64,000 nt of DNA from assembly GCA_032622095.1 (NCBI GenBank), contig CP136063.1, positions 208,059,934-208,123,933 on the forward strand, given 5' to 3'. Of this stretch, positions 35,831 to 47,645 are shown piece after piece. Both the position numbers and the translations under genes were made by a program. How positions within the stretch are numbered: position 1 is the stretch's first letter; each line of letters starts with the position of its first letter. Origin of the DNA: Siphonodentalium dalli (taxonomy: Eukaryota > Mollusca > Scaphopoda > Gadilida > Siphonodentaliidae). Under the pieces are notes generated by a model that worked only from the letters and a program-made list of their open reading frames with translations, was not told the origin of the DNA and did not search any database.

Positions 35831-38229
35831 GCTGGATTTTTGATGTTGAAGTGCAGATGTTTTCAACAACCGTTCAAATGGTTTGTTTGTTCGCTCCAGT
35901 GCCGGTAGTTGACTGCATGTATCACGCGATAAGTTACCTTTTCAATAATACTATTTTGGAATGGAATAACATCAACATATATGTTATCTTCATAAAGATG
36001 AGCAACATTTGCTTTTATCAATCATAGAAACTACATGGCTCTGATAGCCAAACATTCAATTAACGTTCAGTGACTAAAGGTCAAACATGACTCCAGTGAA
36101 GACATGTTCATAGAGATATAGAAACAGATGGATATGAGAAATACATTTATAATTCCCAGATTTTTCATTGAATATGAGTCATACAATGTGAATCTATGCA
36201 TTTACAGCAATGGACACTTGAGCATGGCATGTCCAGGTTTTCTTGAGAAACGCAAAGGACTCTACTGGGTGAACAAGAACACAACACTATATGCCAGTGA
36301 TTTTGAGTTTATTACATCACTCTGACTTACAATCAGTTACTTGTGTCCCCCTAAAACACCATATCAACGACGAAGGTGTTATGAATCCCGATCAGCAACA
36401 CCGATATGAGGTCCATGTTAAGTGAAAATAACTTTCGAATATCTGTGCCAGTTTGGGGGTAGGTGGTTTATGTGTGGACTGAGTATATTGATTCCGCGGT
36501 AAGATCGGCGCTGTCTTTCCGCCACCCATAAGAATACAATGTATGTCGTGATATGGCCTAGTACCCATAGACCAAACCATAAACACAATTTGAATATCAA
36601 TATATCAAGACTAATGACTAGTGTTTATTGTGAATTGCCTTATGCCTGTCACCATTTCAATTGTGTTTATATTTGCTACTAGCCTACAGTTTTTCATTAC
36701 TTACCATTTTATCCATTTCAAATGCCACCTGACTCAAAAGAACCGTGGACAAAACAACTTTTTAGTGACATTCTGGATTGCTAGTGAGTTGCGTGATTAT
36801 GAATATAATCTAACGGCAATCATAAACGGAACACAAACGTGCATGTTCAGTGGAGATTATCGCACTATCACCTATGTATCAATAAAAAGTATTAGCATGA
36901 GAGATATTACTATACATGTAGTCCGGACCTACGTCCCTAAGAACTAATACAGATATGATATCCGCCGGAGATATAGAAGATTCAATTTCAATTAGTCTAG
37001 CCAGGGAACTCGATATCTTCTGTTTGTAACATATATGAATCCGATTGACATTCACAACAATTTAACTAACATATTAGTCGAGACTAAAATATCAATGTAC
37101 GGCAAAACATTCAGATCAAGCAACATATGGCGAGAACAACTTATATGCATAGGTATGCGGTGTTGTTCTCTTGTTTGGCGCTGACGGTTATACAAACCAG
37201 CAACCTCTCGATCACTATAACGCCTATTTATAACATAGTTTTACGCTGATTGCATTATATGGACATTGTGGTCCCATGTTATGACATTAAAGAGCATTGT
37301 GTGTGTGTGTGCGATGGTGAATTTCGTGTTACGTTAATAGGTAGTTAGTATGATGTGTGCACTTTGATTGCTTGTGGATTTATATCCCACTTTCCCAAAA
37401 CAAGAGATCGATTAGATATCTTATTTGCTGTATTTCAAAATGTATGCCATTTTAGTTTTTTTGCATATAACAACAGATAGTGATTCTGTTATTTAATGTT
37501 TCATTTGACCAAAATTGTTGCAAGGTTCTCTGAACATGTTGGTGGAAATTCAAAAGGACATGTTAAGGACTGCACATTCAAGACTATCACAATATATTAA
37601 CGATAGTCATATGGTAGTATTGAACATTACAACATCACTTCGTATCGCATCAAGTGCATGATTATTTGTAACGGTTAATGACCATCCTCTATTATTACCA
37701 GTTGTCTATACATATTGTTAATGCTTTACTAACTTAACGTCTCAAAATGACATCAAATGTGTCAAACAATAGTCAAAACGCGCATTGGAGATCGATACAC
37801 GATTCAGCAAATTAAACTGTTTAAGTCATTCTTGGAATTTAGCTTTTTTATGCTTTTTATTTTGGTTGGTTTGTCTTTCTCGAAATATTTTATATAAAGT
37901 TCCTGATAATTGCTAAACAATACAACCTAAATATTCAACTAATGCAAATTTCCATCCAGTATTAATCCTTGCGTCATATCTAAGGGTGTGACATTTGGAA
38001 CATGATGTAGGATACTACCAAACCAATGGCAACATGAAAGATACGGTTTACCCGCCCGTACGGAGCTGGTCGACAGTTTAAGGAAGTTTATTTGAGACAG
38101 TCATGTCAAAGCTTTATCTGAAATAAATGTTGTCTTGCCACCATCACTCAAACACAACACATCGCCGTCTAATATAAACACACAAACGAAACAATATATC
38201 GCTTCAAACTGCAGTATGATACATTTTGA
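35831..38229. other. Core of the foldback-like element
   Basis: About 2.4 kb, AT-rich, with short open frames (36,128-36,325 and 36,621-36,947 on plus) that match no transposase or other family known to me. A short GT repeat lies at 37,299-37,311. Confidence 0.4.
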
Positions 38230-39735
38230 CCGGCTTTCGTAATCATTGTTCACAACGTGTTGACATTAGAATTACCCGTCATGTTGGGCGTCATCTTGGA
38301 TTTTGGTTGTCTCCTAAGACCAGGTGTGGATGCAAATTTTACATTTTATGTTTCTTCGTTGTATTTCAACACAAAGTAATTCCGAACGATTTGCTTAATT
38401 CTTTGCATTTTGAACTATAGTCACAAGTACCGCCATTATGTGGACGTTTGTGACTGGGTGGTGGTTAAGTTTTTTTTACTAATTCTCCAACTGATAAGAT
38501 GGAATAATGTTAAACTACTGTTCCATATGAAATATCGTATATGTAGTCACGTCAATGATATACAATATGCCACAGGGGACGTCCCCTTTATAGTCCGTTC
38601 GTATGTCCGTTCGCTAAGTGGTACAATTGAAATTGGACGCCATATTGGATGCCATCTTGTAGTTTCATACTCTTCTAATAGCGAATATGGATGGACATTC
38701 ATACTTGTCACATCGAATGTGTGTTCTACATTAAATAAAACAAAATACTGCGCATCATGCTATCATTCGTGGTTCCAATCCCAGGCGATAACTTTATTTC
38801 GAATTTTATGACATTGGATGGAGGGATAAGTTTTTACCTATTATTTTACCAATTGAAAAGATGTATTAATGGTCAAATTAATGTTTGATATGAAATGTTA
38901 TTATATGTAGTCATTACGATAGTATAAATTTTACCACTGGGGACGTTCCTTTTCTGGATTTTTCTTTCGTATGTCGCTTCACAAAGTCTTGAAATAAAAA
39001 CTGACCGCCATATTGGACGCCATCTTGGATTTTGATACTCTTCTAATAGTGAATATGGTTGGAAATTCGCATTTTACTCTTCTTATGTGTGTTCTACACT
39101 AAATAAAAGCAAATACTATGCACTATTCTATCATCCTGGGATCCAATCCCCGGCGATGGCTATATTTAGCATTTTATGACATTTGGGAGGGTTAAGTGTT
39201 TGCCTATTATTGCAAGATTTGTAGGGACAGGATAATAAAGTTGATACCTTCTGGTAGAAAATACTCCAGTCTTTCCAAACATATATGACATGATAAACTA
39301 GATCGAGCGTGCTAGTTTTGTACAGAGTTGACGGTTGACGGGCGACAGTTTCTCTGAATCGTCATGATATTTTGACGCAGAACGTTACATTCTCTACCAT
39401 GACGTCGTGAAATCTCAAACAAAACACAAACAATAAAAACGTTCCAATATAGTATCACCATGTACCCAATAATAACAAATAGAACGTTCTGTTTTTGGTG
39501 ATGTGCTTAACTTTTAACCAATTGTGTATAGCCGGTCAACCGCTGAAAACAGGCTAATTTTTCGGTAGGGTACCTTCACAAATAGTCTTACCATACATAG
39601 CTGCCACAAATTCCGGCAAGGTCAAGAATGATTTTCATTAATGATATAGATTTACCTTCCAGAAAAAGTTGGTTTCAACTTGTTCTACCGATGGTAGGGG
39701 TATCCGACCACTTTTGTCGTTTAGCCGCTCCTCTA
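38230..39735 (-). repeat. Right inverted arm, three ~365-bp units plus terminal segment
   Basis: The reverse-oriented motif GCCATCTTGGATTTTG (or close variants) recurs at about 38,290, 38,653 and 39,018, each followed by ACTCTTCTAATAG-type sequence. From about 39,230 to 39,735 the terminal, non-repeated part mirrors 22,299-22,790. Confidence 0.75.
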
Positions 39736-40302
39736 CATGTACATCTCTTGGTTACGTCTGCAAACGTTTGTAATGTATTGAAGATATATGAAGGTCTCCG
39801 TTTTGGTGTCCAACTCGGAATTTCCAGCTGGATCCGCCCCTCCCCCATGAACCAGACCGACATTACCGTGTCTGTGAAATTACATTTGCATTCCAGCATT
39901 GTCTTGTAATTTCCAACTGTTACCTCCTCCGCTTAATATAGGCATAGCCCATCTGTGCTACACTAAATCCTGGTGGGTGATTGGTCAACTACCAACTGGT
40001 CGCCCGTTTCATACCCAATAACAAACAGACATTTGACATTACGTCACAAATTGTTGATCTAATCTGACCTAATCGACAAAGACGGTCAGCAGAATAATTG
40101 ATCGTGCGTTTCAAAGTGCAGCCGAATTGCATCTGAATCCAGTTATTTATCTAAGCGTTTTCGTTGCTAAGTGCTTGGAAATCTGATATTTTGGCTAGTC
40201 TCAAATTCTCAGAAGATTTTGTGAAAATAAATAAAAATACAATAAGCTTTTATGGTAATAAATCACCCAAGGCTATATAAATATAAGAAATTAATTTAAA
40301 AT
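39736..40302. other. Unassigned sequence
   Basis: No gene or repeat was recognised. Confidence 0.4.
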
Positions 40303-40414
40303 GGGTGTTATGGGGGATATGGTGCTGTGGTCGTGGCACATTTAGTGAGAACTGCTTCGCGGTTCACACAATATTCCCCAACGACCTCAGCGTCATATTC
40401 CCCAATAACACTCA
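40303..40414. repeat. Imperfect hairpin, ~112 bp
   Basis: GGGTGTTATGGGGGATATGG at 40,303 pairs with TATTCCCCAATAACACTC ending at 40,413. GGTCGT and ACGACC form the inner stem. There is also a smaller inner stem, GAACTGCTTCGCGGTTCAC. Confidence 0.65.
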
Positions 40415-40526
40415 CCAACGCAATTATTTCTTAATAGCATGAATATATTGGCCATTGCGGTTCTATTAGCGACCAGTCAGATATACGAATGGCCCTCCAT
40501 CCTAGTATTAGTATTGCATGTCATAT

Positions 40527-40920
40527 AATCATACGTGACACATAGTGGAACAACTACATAATTTGCTGTTATTCAATATTACACTAATTCACATTTTGGT
40601 GTGTCGTGTACCCGGCATTACAGCAAGGTGTTTTCAGCACACATTTTATGCTATTATCTTGCATCCCGGCGATCACATATGGCGCATGGATATATAGTCA
40701 TCATTGTTATTCCTGCCTCACATGTGCTTAATTTTATCGGCGACATAATGCAAAAAAAAATAGTATCTAATGTCACGCAGTGGCCCAGCGGAGACGACAG
40801 GAAAGTGCAATATTGTCTGGATTCTGGCACGCAAAGCCAGATGACGTAAATGACGCCACAAGCTAACCAACGAAATTGTCCAAATGAAACTATTATACTG
40901 GGTCTAAATCACATGGGAAT
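40527..40920 (+). repeat. Dispersed repeat, copy 2 (first copy at 3,298-3,600)
   Basis: It starts AATCATACGTGACACATAGT and carries the same ordered blocks as copy 1. It has an extra segment of about 170 bp after the opening block. Both copies are in the same orientation. Confidence 0.7.
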
Positions 40921-42224
40921 TGTTATATGGTCGTTTTTTGAATTTAATGTCTCAACATTTCCTGAGGGATATCTACTTATCATTAGTATTTAGCAAGAAT
41001 GGGTTAATATGTCATTGTTATATAGCTGATTGAAGGTTGTGCGAACGAAAAGATAAGAAATGGTGAACCTTTCTTCGTGTTAATAGTACCAGGCGATATA
41101 ACATTTCCATTGAAATACGCCTAATATTATCCTACATGTTTTTTTATTTTATGGTCACTGGTGTACTTTGGTACATTAAGATAAATGCTATACTCAAATA
41201 TCATGATGCATTTTATTTAGCATACGGGAGCGTTGCACCCACATTGGGGATTACCATTGCTTTGAAATTAACTATTGGCAATTAAGTATAAGGCATCTGT
41301 ACCCTGGTATTTTTATTGCATGTGCATCAAAAAGTGGAATATTCCCATGGCAAATTAAGGACACATAACTATATTTGTAAGTGTATCTATGGATCTATTT
41401 TTACTTGTAGAGAGGTGGGTATTTGCTCTTTCTTTATAATTCAGTTGAGCTGCACTGTTATAAAGTACCAGGTTGTCGACAGAATAAACTATTTGTGTTC
41501 AATGGGTGTTAAAATTTATTTTTCTACATGGCCCAGGTTTGCCTACAGTAGGAAATGTGTTTAGTTATTGCATCGTATTTAATGCTGCCTCGAAATTGTT
41601 AAATATTAAATTGTACAGTGCGCATGCGTGATAACTTAAGTAATAATGACAAAACAAATTATTTCTCTTCAACAAAATAAGCTTATGTTATATTTCACTG
41701 CATAACAACAACAGACTGGGGTTATTGAGCTCCAAACGTTTTGGACTTCAGCACTTTCTTTCCGTTTCACATCCGGGCACATTGTGTATCACTGAAATGG
41801 CGAGCGTCGTCGATTTTCTCGTTTCAACTGACAAGCTTTTAATATAATGGGCTAATGTGGCCAAGGTATCATTCACTGTGCATTTTGCATTTGCATACTT
41901 ATTATGTTATTCAACGGTCAAAGTTGAGAAGCTGTTCGCTATTTCACAAATTGCAAACATATACAGATCGTCTTGATCGCTGGGAAGCAGAAATCTGCGA
42001 AAGATATCATGTTGACCTGGGTAGTTGCGATGTCTAAATTGGAAAGTATGTGCCAACGTTGCAATTCAAATTATGGACACACTAGGCCAGAGAAAATTAT
42101 GCTAGGCTCGCTACGCAGCCTTAACATTGTTTTCTTTTAATTGTTTGTTTACTCCGTTATTTAGATTAAAGTACGTTATATATAGAGAGTTGTTGTTCTT
42201 TTTGTTAACAATGTTCACTGTTCA
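40921..42224. other. Unassigned sequence with a possible short first exon
   Basis: At 41,795 an ATG in good context (GAAATGGCG) opens only 16 codons (MASVVDFLVSTDK) before a stop. The surroundings contain several CpGs, which could mark a promoter, but there is no donor I would trust. No gene is called. Confidence 0.3.
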
Positions 42225-42269
42225 AAGATCAGGTCTTGTTAGCGCTGCCAGAGCCTAACTTTTTTAACA
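42225..42269 (+). repeat. Direct repeat flanking the LINE, copy 1
   Basis: AAGATCAGGTCTTGTTAGCG followed by CTGCCA-GCCTAACTTTTT recurs at 45,781-45,824 with two or three differences. The pair brackets the LINE. Confidence 0.85.
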
Positions 42270-42534
42270 GATTTGCCGTATAGTAGCGTATAGAGGATCT
42301 ACAACGAGTCCATTTGGCGAGGTCCAGACCTAATTTACTGGACGTGTTTTGTAAATTCCGCTATAAACTGGGGACGAGTTGTAGTTTCTATTTATTACAT
42401 GATCAAAAACCTCTATGAAACATGCATAAATCAACAAATGGGACGCGAAACTACACGGCTTCTATAAGGCATGCGATGACGTTTCACATAAGTATGCGTT
42501 GTTTACCCGCGTAAAGACATAGTCCCTGATAAAT

Positions 42535-45500
42535 AAAGACTATTTACCTTTACCTTCTTCGTAGGTACCTCCTCTTGCAGGAGAACCGCATTAGAGGAGG
42601 CGTTAATAGTCCTATTACTTTGATATATACATCTATGTAAGGTCGTCTCGGTTGAACAGTGGGATTTGCATGAGTTTGTAGATATTGTTGACTGAAGTAT
42701 ATTTCAATTAGTTTATTCTCTTAAACTCATATTACATTTTCATGAGTATTGAGACTGAGGAATTATTTACATAGTGTTTAGACAGTCCCGATTAGCTAAG
42801 GTACATTGTCTTCTTTATTTGCTGTGAGGATGAGTAGACGTTGTCTGTGAAGCTTGTAGCATAAACCCCTGGATATGGTCTCCACACGTTTGGTGGTTGT
42901 TATGTTGAGTTGGAATTTTGTACAGTCTAGCACTGCTTGCAGTCTGATCTGATGGAATTCATGCATATGATTAATAAGTGATAGGGAGTCTTCTAGGATG
43001 GCTTTGTCAATCGCCTCCATATATGGTTTTCTGCCATCTGATAGTATTGGGCAATTTATTAGAAAGTGAATCATGTCTACTGTAGCTTTCTTACATAGCT
43101 GGCACGTCGGATTTTCGATGGAGTTGCTGAATCTTGCTTTCCACATGTCTTTGGAGGATGTACGTGCCTGTTGCCATTTTCATCTTCGACGTGGCCATGG
43201 TGGTTGCAAAGGGCTCAGAACCGCAGTTCTCCCAGATTGGGTGAGTTTTGCCTTGGGTGGCGTCTTGAAGATCTATGTACTTCAGCGAGGACTTGTTGTT
43301 AGCTTCTTCTTCCATCTTATCAAACCAAAAGTTGTTAATAGTGGTGTCAACAAGGTGTTTTCATAGTAATTTTGAAGGAGGGTTTACAAGGCGGTCATGT
43401 GGTGATGGTAGATCATATAAATCCGCTAGTCTGGATGCCTTAATATACCAGCTGGAAGAGTTATCCTTCTTCATGGCAAGTTGTCTACAGGCAATTTTCC
43501 ATTCCACAGCTCCGATGTTCCGCAGCACGCCACCAGTAGTCTTTAGTGTTCGCTTATGTATTTCAGCTTCGAGGGGCAGAAGTCCAAGTGTTAGTAGTAC
43601 AGCACATGTAGCTGTCCGCTGTGGAAGATGCTGTATACGTTTCAACATCTTTAGATAAAAAGTTGATAAATTATCCAGATCTTTCTTTGTAATGTTAATG
43701 ACATCCAGTCCATAGAACAGTCTTGGCAGTATGTAGCATTTCAAGAGATGCGTAGACTATTTTGGATTGAGTCCGTTGAGTCCATGGAATCCTGCTCAAG
43801 TAAGGCGTAAGATGTTTTCCTTGCAGATGAGATTCTTTCATTTGCCACTTCATGGGTCCCAGTCCTTGATGTGTTATCTCGTGTTATACCTAGGTGTGTA
43901 GCACTGCTGACTGATTGTAGTGGCTTGTTGTTAAGGGTCCATGTGTGAGATATTTTGCTGCCAATACTAAGAATGCAGGATTTTTGTTCACTAATAAGGT
44001 ATATGTATCTATTAGCGTAGGCACTTATGACCACTAGCATAGTCTGCATTTCGTGGGGGTCTGATGTGATGAGGGTTACGTCGTCAGCAATTGTTGGTGT
44101 ACCACAGTATATACCTCCGATGGAGGGTCCCAGTTGGTAATCTTCCATTGTTGCCAGCAGACCAGTAACGAACACCTTGTAGGCAGAAGGAGACCATATA
44201 CCACCATGTGGGACGCCTTGGTTTTCCGGAAAACGGCGTGATTCCTCTAAACCCCATCTGACAGCTGATGACGTTCCAGTGTACCAGTTACGGAACAGCA
44301 GCCAGTTATCGCATGTGACCCCTATCTTTGCAAGCTCCCGAATGAGTCCAGAATACCATACTACATCAAAGGCTTTCTTGGCGTCCATAAAAGCAATGTA
44401 GATCGGTTTCTTCGTTTCTCTGGCTTCATTTATTAGTGCTGTTACCAGGAGTGCAGCAGTAGTTGGTGATTATTTTTCTGTGAAACCTTTTTGAAGAGGA
44501 CGTTGGTGTGTTTGTATTTTGTCCTTGTTTCTGTTGAGGTTAATTTTTTCCACAATTTTCCCGATGGTGCTCGTTATTGTTATCTTCCTGTAAGAGTTGG
44601 GGTCGTTCTGTGGCTTGCCTCCCTTCTTGTAAATAGGGCACACGAGACCTGTTTTCAGCGACTCGGGAACGGAGGCATCTCGAAAAATAGTGTTAATGAG
44701 TGTGCGGAGGCACATCGCAGGTTGTTGGCCGCCAAATTTTAAATGCTCCATTGCTACTCCATATTCGTCAGCTGCTTTTCCAGTTTTGAATGACGCAATG
44801 CAGTCTGTTATTTCTTCTAATTATAAGGTGGTGGGATCAATGCTGGTCCGATCTTTTTGAAATTTGGATGCTAAGTGCTCGACGTCATCTTCCACTAGTT
44901 GTTCAACCCATTCATCAAAGGTCTCCATCGACAGGGGAGTGGCAAGTTTTTCAAGTAGTCAGCAAGGCCGTTGCTTATATCCTGATCTGTTTTCAGGGTC
45001 CTGTCATCGATTTCCATGATGTGTGTTCGGGACGCTCTGTGGTCTCTTTGCTTCTTTACCAGTTTGTGATAGGCTTTGATGTCTGTCTCATTCAGCTCCA
45101 TTATTTCTCGGAGATTGCCTGTTCGGAGTTCAGCACGCTGTTGACGTTGTAATTGTCTCAGATGCTTCTTCTGATTTTTAAGCGCTAATTAAAGTCTGTT
45201 GGATGGATAAGTAGGTTTACCGGCTTACTTTCATTCCCAGTGGGCTTTCTTCCGTGACTTTACTACAACTGTCAGGTCAGGAGACCATGGGGACTTTCTC
45301 TTTTTCTTCCTGCGTAGTTGATTGGTTTGGTTTTGAATAGCAATAGTGATGGCAGCTGTGATTCCCTGTACGATTTTCTCTGATTCATTTGTGTGAGTTG
45401 CATGTAGGTTCGTGCGAGAGAGTTCAGAGTTGACATCTGCCTCATAGCGGGATAAGTCAATCTGTTTTCCAATTGGTCCTTCTGTTAATGACGTATTTTT

Positions 45501-45540
45501 AATGACATTCTTTGCAATCTCTTCATTCATTATAGTTTGT
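42535..45540 (-). mobile_element. 5'-truncated non-LTR retrotransposon (LINE)
   Basis: Read on the minus strand the element carries sequence upstream of RT, the RT domain, post-RT sequence and a CCHC-type knuckle, then a tail near 42,540 with a doubled GGTAAA (AAGGTAAAGGTAAATAG) that looks like a LINE 3' tail. No endonuclease domain was found, so the 5' end is lost. The clade was not assigned. Confidence 0.75.
42796..45530 (-). pseudogene. LINE ORF2-like reverse transcriptase, frameshifted
   Basis: Pieces read in order leftward. 45,530-45,231 is pre-RT sequence with a basic patch RRKKKRKSPW. 45,101-44,895 is a linker. 44,751-44,470 is the RT start (GLVCPIYKKGGKPQNDPNSY, then TSTIGKIVEK). 44,388-43,741 is the RT core with DAKKAFDVVWYS, NQGVPHGGIWSPSAY and the catalytic IADDVTLI. 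43,744-43,361 is post-RT sequence (LTLGLLPLEAEIHKRTL). 43,315-42,796 ends with a knuckle CQLCKKATVDMIHFLINC. At least four frame changes or stops separate these pieces. The usual aromatic residue before ADD is isoleucine here. The enzyme would have primed reverse transcription at a nicked target. This copy is dead. Confidence 0.82.
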
Positions 45541-45780
45541 TGGAAAACTATTGGAAGTCATAATATTTTTGAGACGTAGCGTACGGAATGTAAAATTACG
45601 ACAAACCGGAAGTCAAGGGTCACCTGGCACTATTTCCTGTTATTAAACGAACGTTTAATATCACAATTTATAGAATTGTTTATTGAATGGAATAAGTGTA
45701 GAATCATGTAATAAATACATGTAACGTTATATTAACAATGTTAGCGGTGCCAGCAGACGGAGAGCGTATCTCAAATTAGG

Positions 45781-45824
45781 AAGATCAGGTCTTGTTAGCG
45801 CTGCCATGGCCTAACTTTTTAACA
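45781..45824 (+). repeat. Direct repeat flanking the LINE, copy 2
   Basis: It matches 42,225-42,269. If it is a target-site duplication, the LINE insertion would span 42,270-45,780, which is larger than the part I can align to LINE features. Confidence 0.85.
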
Positions 45825-45885
45825 AACAGTAATGCCAAGGAAATATGGGTTGATACAAAAGTCGGACTTGGCACTGAATGGGTTA

Positions 45886-46075
45886 AATAATCGACCCATT
45901 AACCACAGCAGAATTATGGGTAATTTTTCAGGATTTAGTCGGAAATATGGATTGTTGCCATTAATCGGAAAGCTCTCAGTGAGAGCTTTCCGATGAATGG
46001 CAACAAGCCATATCTCCGACTAAATCCTGAAAACTTACACATAATTATGCTGTGGTTAAGGAGTCGATTATTTAG
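45886..46075. repeat. Large hairpin, ~190 bp
   Basis: AATAATCGAC...CATTAACCACAGCAG at 45,886 returns as CTGTGGTTAAGGAGTCGATT to 46,075. The arms are about 93 bp and the centre is AGCTCTCAGTGAGAGCT near 45,980. A fragment of one arm (TAATCGACTCCATAACCACA) recurs at 54,855, so this is a repeat family. Confidence 0.88.
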
Positions 46076-46189
46076 GACATTACTGTACCATGCACCATCA
46101 TCATCCCATCATATATTGTACGGAACGAGTCTGACCGACTCTTAGTTCCGGTTCTTACATAATTATATTACAATAACAATTGATTAGCA

Positions 46190-47645
46190 AGTTCATGCGA
46201 AGTCTGTTTGATACGTTATACTGATGAAATGATAGTCCACTAATTCCTTGAAGTGGTCCAAGGTTTCAGCGTTAACTATTTGGTTGGGAAGAGCATTCCA
46301 CACATGCCAGATTCTCTGGGTGAAACAAGGACTTTCTTAGGTCTCTGCTAAGTACTGCTGTCGATCATCAGTTTTTTTTATCATGTTCTCTCGTTGCTGT
46401 AAAAGCCGCAACAGGAAATAACGTATCATGGTCGATGTTACAATGTCCCCTTTTATCTTGTAGACCTCTATCGGGTCGCCACGAAGTCTCCTGTGTTTTA
46501 GAAACATAAAATCTAGAATAATGAGCCGGTGTTCATATGGATGTTACCGCAGCCACGCGATCATGCGGGTTGTGCGTCTCGGTACACTTTATAATGCCCT
46601 TGAACGTTTAAGCAGGTGAGGTCTCCACAAGATACAAGATACAAGATTTGATTGCAATAACACATCGATGGGCAGTTGCAAACATATAACATATAATATA
46701 AAACATACATGTACAATAATAGCATGAATTAAACAAAAACTAACTCATAAGTTGTTCTTATAATTACTACACATGCAGTGACCGTAATCTATTATTGGTC
46801 GCGCCATTGAAGAGTGAAGTCTCGTGAAAGTATCTGAATTTATTTCGGTGAAAGTCCTGTATATATCACAAAGGAACTGATTTGTTTTATTAATGGTGGT
46901 GCTGACATGCTTCTCACATTTAATTGATCATCTATATGGATTCCCAACTATTTTTCGCACTGTGATACTATTATATTAGGTGCTTCCCGTGTATCTATCA
47001 TTATATTTTATTTTTTGGGTTAGACAACCTTTCTCGAAAACCATGTTGAGAAGTTGTATATAACTTATTGTCTTCCATGTGTCGTGTGATGCTATCTCTG
47101 AAGAACGATTCCAGTAAATAGTTTCCTGTGTCGCTTTTGGGTCCCTTTTTAAATCGAGATTGGCCTGTTTCCATATATCCGGAATCGCACTGTCCTATAT
47201 ATATATATTGAACAGATAACAGAATGGAACACTTATTTCGGTTGCTGTTTCATTCAACATGAGAGGAGGTAAATTATCTGGACCATAGGTTTTGAAAATA
47301 TTTATCGTTCTTAATTTATTTTCAACTGCTTGTGATGTGATCTGTAAATCACAGGTAAAAGAGTCTTTTATTTGATAACTTCAGAACAGGAATATTCTCT
47401 AGATTCTCCTTCGGGAATACACTCGATAAAAATGTATTCAAAATCTACCCTTTCTCCTTGTTATCTTCTGTCATTTTAGATGTTTTGGGACATTTAAATT
47501 CAGCTACTCCATGTTTATTTTTGTTTTGCTTTTTACGTACGTCCAGAAAGCCTTCGGATTTCCTTTGCATTGCTGAGGCGATTTGATTTCGAATGATTGT
47601 TTTAGACTCTTTAATATATCCCGTAGTAGCGTATAAGATAGTAAG
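46190..47645 (-). pseudogene. CR1-like LINE reverse transcriptase debris
   Basis: Translating leftward gives, in order, a pre-RT segment with NPKAFWTYVKSKTK (about 47,560), GPDNLPPLMLNETATEIS (about 47,285), sequence around QLLNMVFEKGCLTQK (about 47,040), LGIHIDDQLN and TRLHSSMARPIIDYGHC (46,950-46,780), and lastly HRRLRGDPIEVYKIKGD (about 46,490) and VWNALPNQIVNAETLDHFKE (about 46,285). This is the pattern of CR1/L2-type RT ORFs. Many stops and shifts are present. A LINE-like 3' tail (repeated CAAGATA on plus, 46,628-46,647) sits between the last two pieces, so at least two copies are interleaved. Confidence 0.7.

Larger units (their letters stand above)
22299..39735. mobile_element. Foldback-like element with long repeated inverted arms, carrying nested insertions
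   Basis: The left end TAGAGGAGCGGC (about 22,299) and right end GCCGCTCCTCTA (39,724-39,735) are inverted. From there inward the arms match over more than 1 kb: ATACCCCTACC-TCGGTAGAA, CAACTTTTTCTGGAAGG, TAGCTGGTCAACCGCTGAAA-type blocks, then repeated units with CCAAGATGGCGTCCAATATG. Excluding the Ty3 insertion the element is about 5.9 kb. A 3-bp CAT flanks both ends and could be a target duplication, but that is weak. No transposase was recognised. Confidence 0.75.

Noticed and set aside
41795-41845. Short ATG frame MASVVDFLVSTDK as a first exon
   Set aside because: Only 16 codons, with no convincing splice donor before the stop.
43073-45152. Plus-strand open frames across the LINE (for example 43,275-43,658 and 44,790-45,152)
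   Set aside because: They are antisense shadows of the minus-strand RT pseudogene.
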